From CAVYXZ01 sp963772595 (GTDB taxonomy: Bacteria > Chloroflexota > Anaerolineae > Aggregatilineales > Phototrophicaceae), in assembly GCA_963772595.1 (NCBI GenBank), contig CAVYXZ010000012.1, forward strand, positions 1 to 64,000: 64,000 bases of DNA. Direction: 5' to 3'. The notes under the pieces were generated by a model. It did not search any database, was not told the DNA's origin, and was given only the letters and a program-made list of their open reading frames with translations. Position numbers and translations under genes: made by a program. Of the stretch, positions 1 through 8,341 are shown piece after piece (position 1 is the first letter of the stretch; each line of letters starts with the position of its first letter).

Positions 1-5
1 TTTTG

Positions 6-78
<73 letters not shown>

Positions 79-196
79 TTGTGGACTGAGCGCATTGTAT
101 AGCCAGTCCGCAGGCGCGTCAAGTGACAATGCGGCTATCCAAGTGGCGGCCAAATCCGTACAATGAAGGCGACGCAAGGCTCCTGGGGGCAGGCGA

Positions 197-986
197 TTGG
201 CAGCCACAAAAAAACGCATTCTGGTCACTGGCGGAGGGACCTTTCTCGGTAATTACATCGCAGCGGCGCTGCTGGCTGAGGGGGCTGACGTGTCCTTACT
301 GGTGCGTCCGGGCGCGGAGGACCGGCTGGGTCCGCTGGCGCAGCGCACCCGCTGGCACAGCGCCGATGTCTGGAATCCGGCCAGCCTGCGCGGACGGTCA
401 CGCGGGCATCAGAGCGTGATCCACACCGTCGGCAGCATGAACGCGGACCCGGCTCAGGGTCTGAACCATCACTGGCTGAACCTGATCTCGGCGCGCAATG
501 TGGCGAACATGTGCGTCAGCGATGGCTGCGGCCACATGGTGCTGATGAGCACGGTCAACGCGCCCTGGATCAACAACCGCTATGTGCGCGCCAAGCGCGA
601 GGCCGAAGCCTACATCGAGCGCGTGGGGCTGCGTCCGACGATTATCCGCGCGCCCCTGGCCTACGTGCGCGGGCAGCGGCGGCATCCTTTCTACTGGCTG
701 ATGACCTCGCTGGGCAGCGTGCCACCGACCTCCTGGCTGATCTTTGGGCGGATCGCTCCGCTGCCGATTGACATCCTGGCGCGTGGGGTGGCCCGTATCA
801 CGCTGGACCCGCAGGCGACCAAGCGCATCTACTACCGGCGTGAGCTGCGGCGGCGCGTCAGCCGCGATGAGGCCCGGCGCACGCCCTTTGGCCCGGTCAG
901 CGAGGAACGGCCAGCAGCGGCCCTTTAACCCCATGGATCTGGTGGACGAAGATACGCCCTTCGGTTGGACTCCGCCGCAGGATTGA
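197..986 (+). CDS. Atypical SDR / NAD(P)-binding epimerase-like oxidoreductase (frameshift near the end)
   Basis: This is an NAD(P)-dependent sugar-epimerase-like or atypical short-chain dehydrogenase. A Rossmann nucleotide-binding motif, VTGGGTFLGNY, sits at about residues 10-20, and a YxxxK catalytic pair appears in NNRYVRAKRE near residue 130. The substrate cannot be told. The start is TTG at 197, because the Rossmann strand begins within ten residues of it. In the assembled frame the protein stops at 928, but the neighbouring frame runs on to 986 with VDEDTPFGWTPPQD, a tail that looks coding, so a one-base indel near 905 is likely. It converges on the acyltransferase gene, with only four bases between the stops. 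Confidence 0.7.
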
Positions 987-990
987 GCGT

Positions 991-2077
991 TTACATCTCG
1001 TGCATGGTGCCGGGCTGGGTGAGGACGACGTCTTCGCCGCGCTGGCGGTCGTGATAACGCCAGATGGGCGTGAGGCGCACTGGCTGGCCGTCGGCCTGGC
1101 GTAGGCAGTCGCGCAGTTCGGCTACCCCGGCCTGAATCTCGGCCCCGACCTCATAGCCGAAGCGGTAATTGAGGAACTGCGGGTGCTCGTCGAAGTAGCC
1201 CAGGGCGACCTCCAGCGCATCGGCCAGGGTGTGCGGATCCGTCACCGTGTTGACCTGCTGCAAGGGCTGCACCGGCAGGTCGAAGTTGCGCGCCATCACG
1301 TCCAGGATGACCGGCAGGTGAAAGAAGCGGCCCAGACCATCGCGGTGTTCGAGCGTCTGCGGCGTCTCGCCCACGACCAACTCGAAATCGAACTGCTCGT
1401 CGCTGATGCGGTCCCAATCAGCTTTTTCTTCCGCCGGAACCAGCGCAGTGACCTCGGTCATAATGCGCTGTGCCGCGTCTTCCAGGGCCTGCTTGCGCGA
1501 GGTCCCCGCCAGTTTGGGGTCAACCGGCGGCAGCAGCGGGCCGACGTTCATTTACAGCCGCGGGCGTTTCAGATGGACAATCGCATTGATTGCGCCGCGC
1601 ATCCCGCCAAAGCCCACTGGCAGCACCGGCACCCCGGCGTGATAGCTCAGCCAGGCGACCCCGGTGCGAGCCTGCTTCATCGAACTGGTCCAGATACCGC
1701 CTTCGGGGAAGATGGCGATGATGCCACCCTGCTTGAGCACGTCCAGCGTCATGTTCATTTCGCGGCGGTCGGTGCTGCCCCGGCTGACCGGCAGATAGCC
1801 GCCCCAGAGCTTCACGGCCCAGCCAAAGCGCGGATCGACCGGTATATCTGCCGTGCCGACAAATTCGACGTTCCAGGGCACGCAGACGCCCATCAGGAGG
1901 ACCTCGATAAAGGCCACGTGATTGCCAACCAGCAGCAGCGGGCCGCTTTTGGAAAATGTTCCTGGCCGGTGATGGTGGTGCGGGTAAAGATGAACAATAC
2001 GGCCCGGCCCAGCCAGCGCAAGAGATAACGCAGGAAGCGGGCGGCGCGGGTATCGGATTGGTGACTCCGGCTATCAT
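991..2077 (-). CDS. PlsC-like 1-acylglycerol-3-phosphate acyltransferase, broken in the assembly
   Basis: This is a membrane-associated glycerophospholipid acyltransferase (LPLAT/PlsC family). Visible motifs are NHVAFIE (block I; the usual H-X4-D is H-X4-E here), YLPVSRGSTDRREM (block II) and FPEGG (block III). The locus is disrupted. The N-terminal part (RYLLRWLGRAVLFIFTR) lies in another frame, consistent with one missing base near 1955. An in-frame TAA at 1552-1554 separates KRPRL from MNVGPLLPPVDP, although both sides belong to one family profile. The first half reads in yet another frame from ATG 2077, so the start is uncertain. The C-terminal 150 residues have no recognised domain. It may be a pseudogene, but sequence error is as likely. 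Confidence 0.6.
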
Positions 2078-2079
2078 CG

Positions 2080-2759
2080 CTACTCGTAGTGCTTGGATGC
2101 TGATGTTCGTGCCGTAGGCCGCCAGGCTGCCGGCGGAGTCGGCACTCACGGCGACATCGACATACATGCCCCCGGCTACGTTAATGTCGCCCTTCGTTGG
2201 GGCCAAGCTGGTAGACCTCAACACGCAGGCGGACATGGGAATGCGGCCCGGCAGTCACCAGAAAATCCTGGTGCGCGGCCTCGGAATCGAGTTCAAAGAG
2301 AGCCTCTTGGATGGCCTGGGGTTCGCCGTTGAGGATGGAGAGGCGCGCCGCGATTTCCGCCGTGCTGTGCTGCTGTGCCAGGGCATCGAAGCCCAGCATG
2401 ACGTGCGCCGGGACTCCCTGCTGCAGGGGCCGGGGCAGCACCAGCAGCAGCCGCCGCATGAACTGCGCGCTGTCGTCGTCCTCGCCGTCGGTCTCGTCTC
2501 CCGCTTCAAGGTCATAATCCGCCAGTTCGTCGGCCACCGAGCCGCCCTGATCGGTCAGGCGATACAACTGGTCGCCGTCCATGATGACGTAGCTCTTGGT
2601 CACGAGCCGCCGGATAATCTTGCCGAATCCGCGCTCGGACAGGCCCACTTCGTCGCAGATGTCGTCACGGCTGGCCGTTGTGTCCTCTGCCTGGCTGAGA
2701 AACTGAATTACCTCCAGTGCGCCAGGGGGCAGAGCTTTCAAGTGACTGGGAAGGTCCAT
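2080..2759 (-). CDS. Winged-helix (MarR-like) DNA-binding protein with unknown C-terminal domain
   Basis: Residues 1-75 form a winged helix-turn-helix of MarR/ArsR style (SRDDICDEVGLSERGFGKII, then a wing ending YRLTDQGG). An acidic linker (AGDETDGEDDD) leads to an unrecognised domain with ILNGEPQAIQEALFELDSE. In the assembled frame it stops at 2181. One G too many in the run near 2190 would join it to DINVAGGMYVDVAVSADSAG in the next frame, so the real end is probably near 2080. It lies directly upstream of the acyltransferase on the same strand and may regulate it. Function beyond DNA binding is unknown. Confidence 0.55.
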
Positions 2760-2835
2760 ACGTCACGTTCCATTTATTTTGTGCTAACGATGTCTCATTG
2801 AGTATAGCCACGCGCTGGCAGCGGGACAAGTTGGT

Positions 2836-3457
2836 TCAGCTTCTCTCCGGCACAAGCGAAAAGACCATGCTATCGTTGATCTGGTCTTCTAGCGTCTCGA
2901 ACATGGGGATCAGGCTGCGGAGGCTCATGCGCTTACAGATAGTTCTCGCTGGATGCTGCGGATGATGATGCAGTTCGTGCCCGGCGATGAAGCAGGCCGC
3001 CGCGTTCACGGTCAGGCGGTGATTGCTGGCGGTCCCGGCCCGGCTGAAGGCCTCGTCCGGCAGGTCTCGAACAGCGTCAGAGTCGCCTGCCGCACCGCGC
3101 GGTACTCCGCCAGAAGGTCCTCCATCGGGCGCGGTCATTGGCCCCGGACAGCGGGACATAATCGTCCTGCTCGAAGCCCGGCAGCGGGGTGGTGTCGCCG
3201 CGCGCGATGCGCAGGGCACGGTAGGCGACGATGCGCTCGGTATCGATCACATGCAGCAGAATCTCCTGGATGGTCCACTCGCCGGGTGCATGCGGCGTCA
3301 CCAGATAGTCCGCCGTTTGCGCGCGGGCGATGCGTTCGATCTCCAGCAGATTCGCCTGCATCAGGTCGAGCACATGCCCATCGTCGGGCACCAGGTCCAT
3401 ATAGATGCTGGCGTAGGGGGCATAATCGCCGGGTTGTGGTTTTTGTATCGCTCTCAT
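2836..3457 (-). CDS. DinB family protein (frameshifted as assembled)
   Basis: This is a DinB/YfiT-like four-helix metalloprotein; such proteins often bind a divalent metal and several are thiol transferases, but the substrate here is unknown. Metal-binding histidines are visible in LLHVIDTER and in GHELHHHPQ near the C terminus. The ATG at 3457 has GGAG twelve bases upstream. Two one-base deletions break the frame. One is near 3128, before MEDLLAEYRAVRQATLTLFE. The other is near 3063, where ACCTGCCG must be ACCCTGCCG to give FETLPDEAF. The corrected protein is about 207 residues, a little longer than the family norm of 150-180. Confidence 0.75.
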
Positions 3458-3522
3458 GCGTGCTGTCTCCGTGCAGAGATAAACGGACAATAGCGTTCGT
3501 CATTCACAAAATCCGACTCCTA

Positions 3523-3555
3523 CCCCGGCCCTTCCCCCGAATTCGAGGGAAGGGG
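3523..3555. repeat. GAATTC-centred palindromic repeat, family B copy 1
   Basis: An imperfect palindrome of C-rich and G-rich arms (CCCCGGCCCTTCCCCC / GAGGGAAGGGG) surrounds GAATTC. It lies in the gap between metG and the DinB gene. Similar units occur near 16.4, 29.6, 33.4 and 52.3 kb, always outside genes. Confidence 0.75.
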
Positions 3556-3606
3556 TGCAAAGCACGCTCGGTCTTTGAAGTCTCGATCGGCAGGGATTAT
3601 GCTAAT

Positions 3607-5430
3607 CTACAGCGTGATCTCATGTTCTTCGCGCGGCGCGCCCAGATAGGCCCGCTCCTGATCGACGATCTCCGGGTCGAGCTTGGTGAACAGCGGCGCA
3701 GGCTGACGCAGCGGCTGGCCGGGCTGCAAATCGCTCTTGGCACCAGGTGCCGGTGGCCGTGCTGCCATCGTAGATCAGCGCCTCATGCGTGCGCGTCTCA
3801 TTCGTCGAAGATCTTCGATACGCAGATCGCCGAACAACTGGCCGTCATAGCCCAGGTATTCGTGCAGCTTCTGGGCGCTGAAGGGCAGGAACGGCGCCAG
3901 CAGAATCTTGAGGTTGTCGATCACGCGCAGGATGGCATAGACCGTGCGGGCCGCGTCCGCCGGGTCCTCTTTGATGCGCTTCCAGGGTTCGCGCTCGTTG
4001 AGGTAGGCGTTGGCCTCGCGCACGATCTCCATCGCCGCCAGCAGCGCATCGCGCAGCTTGACCTGTTCCAGCAGATCGCCGACCTCCTCGAATCCGGCTT
4101 CAGCCCGCGCGATGATCGCTTCGTCTGCCGGGGTCAGTTCATCGTAATCCGGCACCTGGCCGTCGAAGCGCTTGTAGGCGAAGCCCAGCATGCGGTTGAC
4201 CAGATTGCCCCAGGCGGCCACCAGTTCGTTGTTGACCCGGCTGAGGAAGTTATCCCAGGCGAAATCGGTGTCGCGGGTCTCGGGCGCGGCTCATCGCCAC
4301 ATAGTAGCGGATGGCGTCGGGCTGATAGCGCTCCAGGATGTCCGGTGCCCAGATGGCCCAGTTGCGGCTCTTGGAGAACTGCTTGCCCTCGATGTTCATG
4401 AACTCGTTGGCGGGCACGTCGTAGGGCAGGTTGAGAGTGCTGTCGTCGCCCGTTCGTATGTAGATGCCGTCGATGCCCATCAGCATGGCGGGCCAGATGA
4501 CCGTATGGAAGGGGATGTTGTCCTTGCCGATGAAGTTGTAGATGCGCGCCTCGCGGGTTATACCACCAGTCCTTCCAGGCATCCGGCTGACCGATATTGT
4601 TGCGCCCATTCGACGCTGGCAGTGAAGTAGCCGTTGACCGCCTCGAACCAGACGTAGATGCGCTTGTCCTCCCAGCCTTCCAGCGGGACCGCGATGCCCC
4701 AATCCAGGTCACGGGTGTAGGCCCGTCCGCGCAGGCCTTCCTCGACACCCTGCTGGATCAGGTTGCGGGTGAAGCTGACGACGTTGGGCCGCCAGTGATC
4801 CTGATTCTCTTCCAGATAGCGCAGCAGATCGTCGGAGGTCTTGGTCAGGTCGAGGAAGTAATGCTCGCTGCTGCGCACGACCAGCTTGTCGTCGGGATTG
4901 CTGCGGTTGTGCGGGTTGATCAGTTTGGTCGCGTCCATCAGATTGCCGCAGTTATCGCACTGATCGCCGCGCGCGCTGTCATAGCCGCAGATGTAGCAGG
5001 TCCCCTCGACATAGCGATCCGGCAGGAAGCGGTTTTCCAGTTCGCTGTAGAGCAGGTCCTGCGATTCGATATAGAGGTAGCCGCGTTCCAGCAGCAGCAG
5101 GAAGATGTCCTGGGCGATGCGGTGATGGCTCTCGGTGTCGGTATGCGTGAAGAGATCATAGCTGATGCCCAGTTTGACGAAGCTGCGCAGGAAGCGGGCG
5201 TGATAATGCTCGAAGACCTCGTGGGCGCTGATGCCGCGCTGATCGGCCTCGACCGAGATGGGCGTGCCGTGCGTATCCGAGCCGGAGACCATCAGCACGC
5301 GGTTTCCTTTGAGGCGATGATAGCGGGCGAAGATGTCGGCGGGGAGATAGGCCCCGGCCAGATGCCCGACGTGCAGGTCGCCGTTGGCATAGGGCCAGGC
5401 GACAGAGACGTGGATGGTTTCGCTGCTCAT
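3607..5430 (-). CDS. metG: Methionyl-tRNA synthetase (frameshifted as assembled)
   Basis: This cytosolic class I enzyme charges tRNA-Met. The ATG at 5430 has AGGAG eight bases upstream. The HIGH signature is HVGHLAG near residue 20. A zinc knuckle CYICGYDSARGDQCDNC lies near residue 150. The KMSKS loop appears as KQFSKSRNW. The C-terminal region ends with the family's typical LRQPAPLFTKLDPEIV. The corrected length is about 608 residues, normal for the family. The assembled sequence has about five breaks (around 4600, 4560, 4285, 3795 and 3730), each explained by a one-base shift; an essential enzyme broken five times argues for sequence error. A methionine-rich leader frame and terminator lie 316 bases upstream on the same strand and may attenuate it. 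Confidence 0.9.
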
Positions 5431-5750
5431 GGGGACTCCTGTATGTGATTCAACGCGGATGAATGATAACATAATCGGTCGGCAGTCTATAGTCGATAGT
5501 CTTCAGTCCTGCGTCGATGGCCTCTCGTCTTTTGATGGGGCTATCGACTGATCGAGTAAATGCAGTCAAAGGCATTGGACATCTTGTGCGAAAAGTGCCT
5601 GTTAAACAGGCCAGAAACAGGAAGCGGCCCTTCACGATACTTAAAAATCCGTAATGATTCCTTATGACCCACTATCGCTCAACTTTCTCGGACTATTAGC
5701 TGTTCATCGCTTCGTACACTGTGTAGGAATGCGGGGCATTCGCTACAAAT
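5431..5750 (-). other. Untranslated stretch between the attenuator terminator and metG
   Basis: No convincing gene is seen in these 320 bases. A 61-codon open frame at 5450-5635 has no ribosome site and no recognisable content. A weak promoter-like AT-rich box lies at about 5464-5475 close to metG, so metG might also have its own promoter. Confidence 0.4.
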
Positions 5751-5782
5751 AAAAAACCGCCTGCCCTGTGGAGGACAGACGG
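5751..5782 (-). terminator. Intrinsic terminator (arm C/arm B hairpin and U tract)
   Basis: On the minus strand CCGTCTGTCCT pairs over 11 positions (three G-U) with AGGGCAGGCGG around a CCAC loop, followed directly by TTTTTT. The 5' arm of this hairpin is the same segment that can pair instead with 5830-5841, so termination should be conditional. Confidence 0.85.
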
Positions 5783-5841
5783 CCCGGTGACTGAGTGTCG
5801 CGGCCTTCAGGCATGAGACCATGCCCGGCGTCGTCTGTCCT
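5772..5841 (-). promoter_or_regulatory. Alternative antiterminator helix enclosing a second hairpin
   Basis: Positions 5830-5841 and 5772-5783 form a 12-bp inverted repeat with one G-U pair (core GGACAGACG/CGTCTGTCC). Inside lies a perfect 6-bp hairpin (5810-5815 with 5820-5825). Because 5772-5782 is also the 5' arm of the terminator, the two structures exclude each other. In RNA order this is arm A, inner hairpin, arm B, arm C, U tract, the layout of a classical attenuator. Arm A lies inside codons 19-22 of the leader frame. Confidence 0.75.
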
Positions 5842-5896
5842 GACGCGGTGGGGGCATGGACATCATCATCCAGAAAGCGCTTTGCGTGTTCATCAT
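5807..5896 (-). CDS. Methionine-rich leader peptide (29 codons), probably leaderless
   Basis: The frame begins ATG ATG AAC and encodes 29 residues with six methionines, including the cluster FWMMMSMPPP at residues 8-17, then an arginine run (RRRR, 21-24) and a TGA stop at 5807-5809. The first base of the ATG is seven bases downstream of a perfect TATAAT box, so the transcript should begin at or within a base or two of the ATG, and there is no ribosome site. The peptide is followed by competing helices and a terminator, and the next gene on the strand is metG. I infer a sensing peptide: ribosomes short of charged tRNA-Met would stall at the Met cluster, leaving arm A free. It could instead be a chance frame in a small RNA. 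Confidence 0.6.
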   Translation of the reverse strand: MMNTQSAFWMMMSMPPPRQDRRRRAWSHA

Positions 5897-5902
5897 GCGC
5901 TG

Positions 5903-5932
5903 ATTATAGGCGGATAGGGAGCGGGGAGTCAA
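5903..5932 (-). promoter_or_regulatory. Sigma-70-type promoter for the metG leader
   Basis: TTGACT (5927-5932) and TATAAT (5903-5908) are separated by 18 bases on the minus strand. The expected start point is about 5896, the A of the leader ATG. The -35 box lies inside a 16-base segment (5921-5936) that is repeated exactly at 8317-8332. Confidence 0.8.
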
Positions 5933-5941
5933 GAGAATAGA

Positions 5942-6148
5942 TTACTCGTCATCGCCCAACCAGAACGAGTCGGGGAGTTCATCGTCAAAATCGTCGCTTG
6001 TGGTGATGGCACCCTCGTGCAAACCAAAGACGCGCTTGCCGGGACACGCTTTCCTGGTCTCACGCACCTGCTTGATGTAGGCTAGAAGCTGCTCTTGCTC
6101 TTCTAGCGTCAGCTTGTCTACTGCACGGAATATGGCTTCCAGGTCCAC
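5942..6148 (-). CDS. Orphan antitoxin-like protein (DUF2281-type), no toxin partner
   Basis: A 68-residue acidic protein with an N-terminal amphipathic helix (AVDKLTLEEQEQLLAYI) and the C-terminal tail DDFDDELPDSFWLG. The tail and overall layout match the antitoxin at 8725-8931, whose tail is DDFDDELPDSFWFG, and the DNA of the two is alike over the last 50 bases. That copy is followed by a PIN toxin, but here no toxin gene follows; the metG leader promoter begins ten bases past the stop. The start is GTG at 6148. It follows the Mrr-like gene by 60 bases on the same strand. By analogy it would neutralise a VapC-type RNase, but alone it may be a remnant or act in trans. Confidence 0.65.
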   Translation of the reverse strand: MDLEAIFRAVDKLTLEEQEQLLAYIKQVRETRKACPGKRVFGLHEGAITTSDDFDDELPDSFWLGDDE

Positions 6149-6208
6149 CTTATTTGCCCCCGAAATGCTAAGTTTTGGCGATTGTGGTGCTGAGAAACCA
6201 GGATGCGA

Positions 6209-6962
6209 TTATTCTCCAGTGCTTGGGAAACTGAAGCCAAAACGTGAGCGTGAAATAACGATACCTTCACCTATCTCGATTTCATCAGGAAACTCTCTAT
6301 ATGCAAGTTCGCCGGTGAAGTCGTTGCGTATCCAACGCTTCAAGTCATTCCAATCCCTTAGCGACATAATTTTCCTTGAACGTTCCGCCTCCCATACAGC
6401 ATCTTTGGTAAATGACGTGTTGGTCACGATAAGTCCTGACTGAAAATAGCGGTTTTCGTTAATGATTCCCTTCATTTCACGCACAACCTTCGCGCCCGTT
6501 TTCCTTAGCTCTGCTTTGTGATGTTTTGCCTGTACCGCAATGAAGGCTGCAAATGGCAAATCCGAAACGCGGGCAATAATATCAATACCACCATCTCTGC
6601 TATTGGCATTATCAGTCACCCTCTGCACCCAGCATCCCATTTTTTCGAGTTCGATCGCATATTAGAAGCTCAAACGCTTCCGCGGTTAGATCATAGATGA
6701 CTTCGGGCCGCAAGTTAAGGAGATTCAAAGTCTCAACGGTAATATCAGCAAAATAAATCTTTGGAACATGCACAGCATTCGAAGGCATGACGTCGATGCC
6801 AGCTTCAAGTAATTCATCAATAATGTCGTCAACAAGGGGCAGATTGTATTCGGCATCGGGGAAGAAACTCAAAACGTCATCATAGCTGATTGAACCCTGC
6901 TGATGTCCTATGCGACGAATTGCCGCCATGATTTCGACATTTGTTAATCCCTGATTTGTCAC
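6209..6962 (-). CDS. Mrr-like restriction endonuclease-fold protein (frameshifted as assembled)
   Basis: The C-terminal half has an Mrr_cat-type nuclease core: DGGIDI, then a beta strand ending QAKH, the D...QxK triad of Mrr/PD-(D/E)xK enzymes. The N-terminal 100 residues start as a small helical domain (LTNVEIMAAIRRIG) and lead into the typical entry LTAEAFELLICDR. One extra A near 6640 splits the gene; removing it gives CDRLEKMGCWVQRV, the expected family sequence. Mrr-type enzymes cut modified or foreign DNA. No methylase is nearby, in line with a modification-dependent nuclease. The base composition is clearly more AT-rich than the flanks, which suggests transfer. Confidence 0.7.
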
Positions 6963-7183
6963 AATATTGGCAACCTTTAGCTGAGACGTTTTTCTTGTCT
7001 TAGCAAATAGTAGTCGTTTCGCTTATGTCTAGCATCACTTCGAAAGTGCTAATGACAATACGCTGCCTTCCTATTCATTATACTATGTAAGCAGTTCCAT
7101 TTCTCTACTGAACAGTGCGCTAGGCGTTGAATCTTTGAGCAAACTGTCTGCAATAAAATGACCGATCAGACGAGGTTGCTGCT

Positions 7184-7391
7184 ATGACCGAGTTGCTGGA
7201 AAAAGCTTTCAACGAAGCGGCCAAACTCTCCGCAGAAGAGCAAGATAAGTTTGCGCAGTGGATTGGAGTCCGAAGCCCGCTGGGATCAGGCGTTTGACAG
7301 GTCTCAAGATCAGTTGGCACGGTTGGCCGATGAAGCACTCGAAGCATTCCGCAGTGGAAACACCGAAGAGTTGGACCCTGATTCATGGTAA
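7184..7391 (+). CDS. Small antitoxin-like protein (frameshifted as assembled)
   Basis: The frame starts ATG at 7184 with MTELLEKAFNEAAKLSAEEQ and continues after a shift near 7265 as ESEARWDQAFDRSQDQLARL, ending in GNTEELDPDSW. This is the pattern of a 65-75-residue antitoxin family common in cyanobacteria and Chloroflexota, usually next to a RelE/ParE or PIN toxin. In the raw frame it stops early after GVRSPLGSGV. It precedes a second antitoxin and a PIN gene on the same strand. The cognate toxin is not certain. Confidence 0.6.
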
Positions 7392-7431
7392 ACTCATAAG
7401 CGATATGGACCTTAAGCAGCAGGGTTACGCC

Positions 7432-7632
7432 ATGACTGTGAACGAGATTCTGGAACAGGTCAAAATCCTCAGCCCTCAGGAACGCCGCGAATTGATCCAG
7501 CGGCTGCTGGAAAACCAGAACGCGACAGCGCCGCAGGAGAAACTCCACACTATTCTGGAGTTCAGGGGCATTGCGGCCCATCTGGCTGATGATGAAGACC
7601 CTCAGGACTATGTGAAATCGGCTGCGCAGTGA
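7432..7632 (+). CDS. Antitoxin of a VapBC-type pair
   Basis: A 66-residue protein starting MTVNEILEQVKILSPQERR, a helix of the kind seen in short antitoxins, with an acidic tail (HLADDEDPQDYV). Its stop overlaps the start of the downstream PIN gene by four bases (GTGA), typical for translationally coupled antitoxin-toxin pairs. It probably binds and inhibits that toxin and represses the operon. The family assignment is by layout, not by a specific motif. Confidence 0.65.
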   Translation: MTVNEILEQVKILSPQERRELIQRLLENQNATAPQEKLHTILEFRGIAAHLADDEDPQDYVKSAAQ

Positions 7633-8120
7633 ATGGGATAACCGTCCTTGATCCTGGCGGACGCGCTATCTGGCATCTCCTTGCTGTATGTGGAAACCCA
7701 CCTTTCATTTATTACACCGAAGACCACGCGGTCTATGCCGACAAAATGGAAGCGATATTTGCGCAGGTCTCCGATAACGGGATCCATGTATTGACTTCTG
7801 CGGTGACACTTTCAGAAGTCCTGATGAAACCTGTCCAGGCGAACGATCAGGTGCTACTTAAGCGCTACGACACACTGTTCTACCACACACAAGCCCTTAC
7901 GGTCATCGCGGTGAGTGTCGCCGCTGGGGAACTTGCGGCTCGCTTGCGTGCGCGCTACAACCTGCGCACACCGGATGCAATCCATATCGCATCGGCTATT
8001 GACGCGGGTTGCGACGCCTTTCTGACCAATGACACTGGCATTAAGCGCGTGAGCGAAATCAAGGTCTTGATTCTGGACGACTTACAATTCATAGATCAAG
8101 ATATGGAAAATATGGAATAA
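7629..8120 (+). CDS. PIN-domain toxin, VapC-like (frameshifted near its start)
   Basis: PIN-fold ribonuclease, most likely a VapC toxin that cleaves tRNA or rRNA. Acidic positions are visible in TLSEVL, RTPDAIHIAS and FLTNDTG. The first beta strand reads YVETH?FIYYTED only if one T is added to the run at about 7705 (CTTTC to CTTTTC), and the stretch 7650-7705 reads in another frame, so two indels are likely. In that corrected strand the first catalytic aspartate of PIN proteins (YxDT) is a glutamate. The start GTG overlaps the antitoxin stop. About 155 residues, normal for the family. Confidence 0.7.
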   Translation: MNGITVLDPGGRAIWHLLAVCGNPPFIYYTEDHAVYADKMEAIFAQVSDNGIHVLTSAVTLSEVLMKPVQANDQVLLKRYDTLFYHTQALTVIAVSVAAGELAARLRARYNLRTPDAIHIASAIDAGCDAFLTNDTGIKRVSEIKVLILDDLQFIDQDMENME

Positions 8121-8134
8121 AGGTGCCCAACAAC

Positions 8135-8158
8135 GGGCGACGCAAGCATCGCCCCTAC
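8135..8158. repeat. CCTAC-flanked palindrome, family A
   Basis: GGGCGA-CGCAAGCA-TCGCCCCTAC: short stem with the constant CCCCTAC right flank shared by the family A palindromes elsewhere in the window, but with a different stem sequence. Confidence 0.6.
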
Positions 8159-8180
8159 GCTTTTTTCTCTGCGAATCCCT

Positions 8181-8258
8181 GCGCGCTCTGCGCCGCTGCG
8201 TCTCAGCTTTTGACCTTGCTCTGCTTCGCGTCTTTGCGTCTTTGCGTTGAATCGTTTG
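8181..8258. repeat. CTTTGCGTCTTTGCG-type spacer repeat
   Basis: Low-complexity, direct-repeat spacer (TCTTTGCGTCTTTGCGTTGA at its end). The same words recur at 9002-9024 and in degraded form at about 9610-9635. It fills the gap between the two toxin-antitoxin loci and carries no gene. Confidence 0.6.
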
Positions 8259-8341
8259 ACCTTTGATCTTAATCCCTGAACACACGCTCACCAGCGCTGC
8301 CCCAGGGCGAATCGGGGCGGGGAGTCAAGAGATGTGCGTGT

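Noticed and set aside
398..934. Antisense open frames opposite most genes
   Set aside because: They are composition shadows in high-GC DNA; none has a ribosome site, motif or reasonable amino-acid content.
3607..5430. metG as a pseudogene
   Set aside because: All motifs are intact across frames and a single metG is normally essential; the breaks are one-base shifts as elsewhere in the window.
5450..5635. 61-codon open frame before metG
   Set aside because: No ribosome site, no hydrophobic or domain pattern, ends near the metG leader; treated as untranslated.
5750..5900. T-box or known riboswitch upstream of metG
   Set aside because: An ACCGCG word is present, but no full T-box (AGGGTGGxACCGCG), specifier loop or known aptamer core was found; the Met-rich frame explains the region better.
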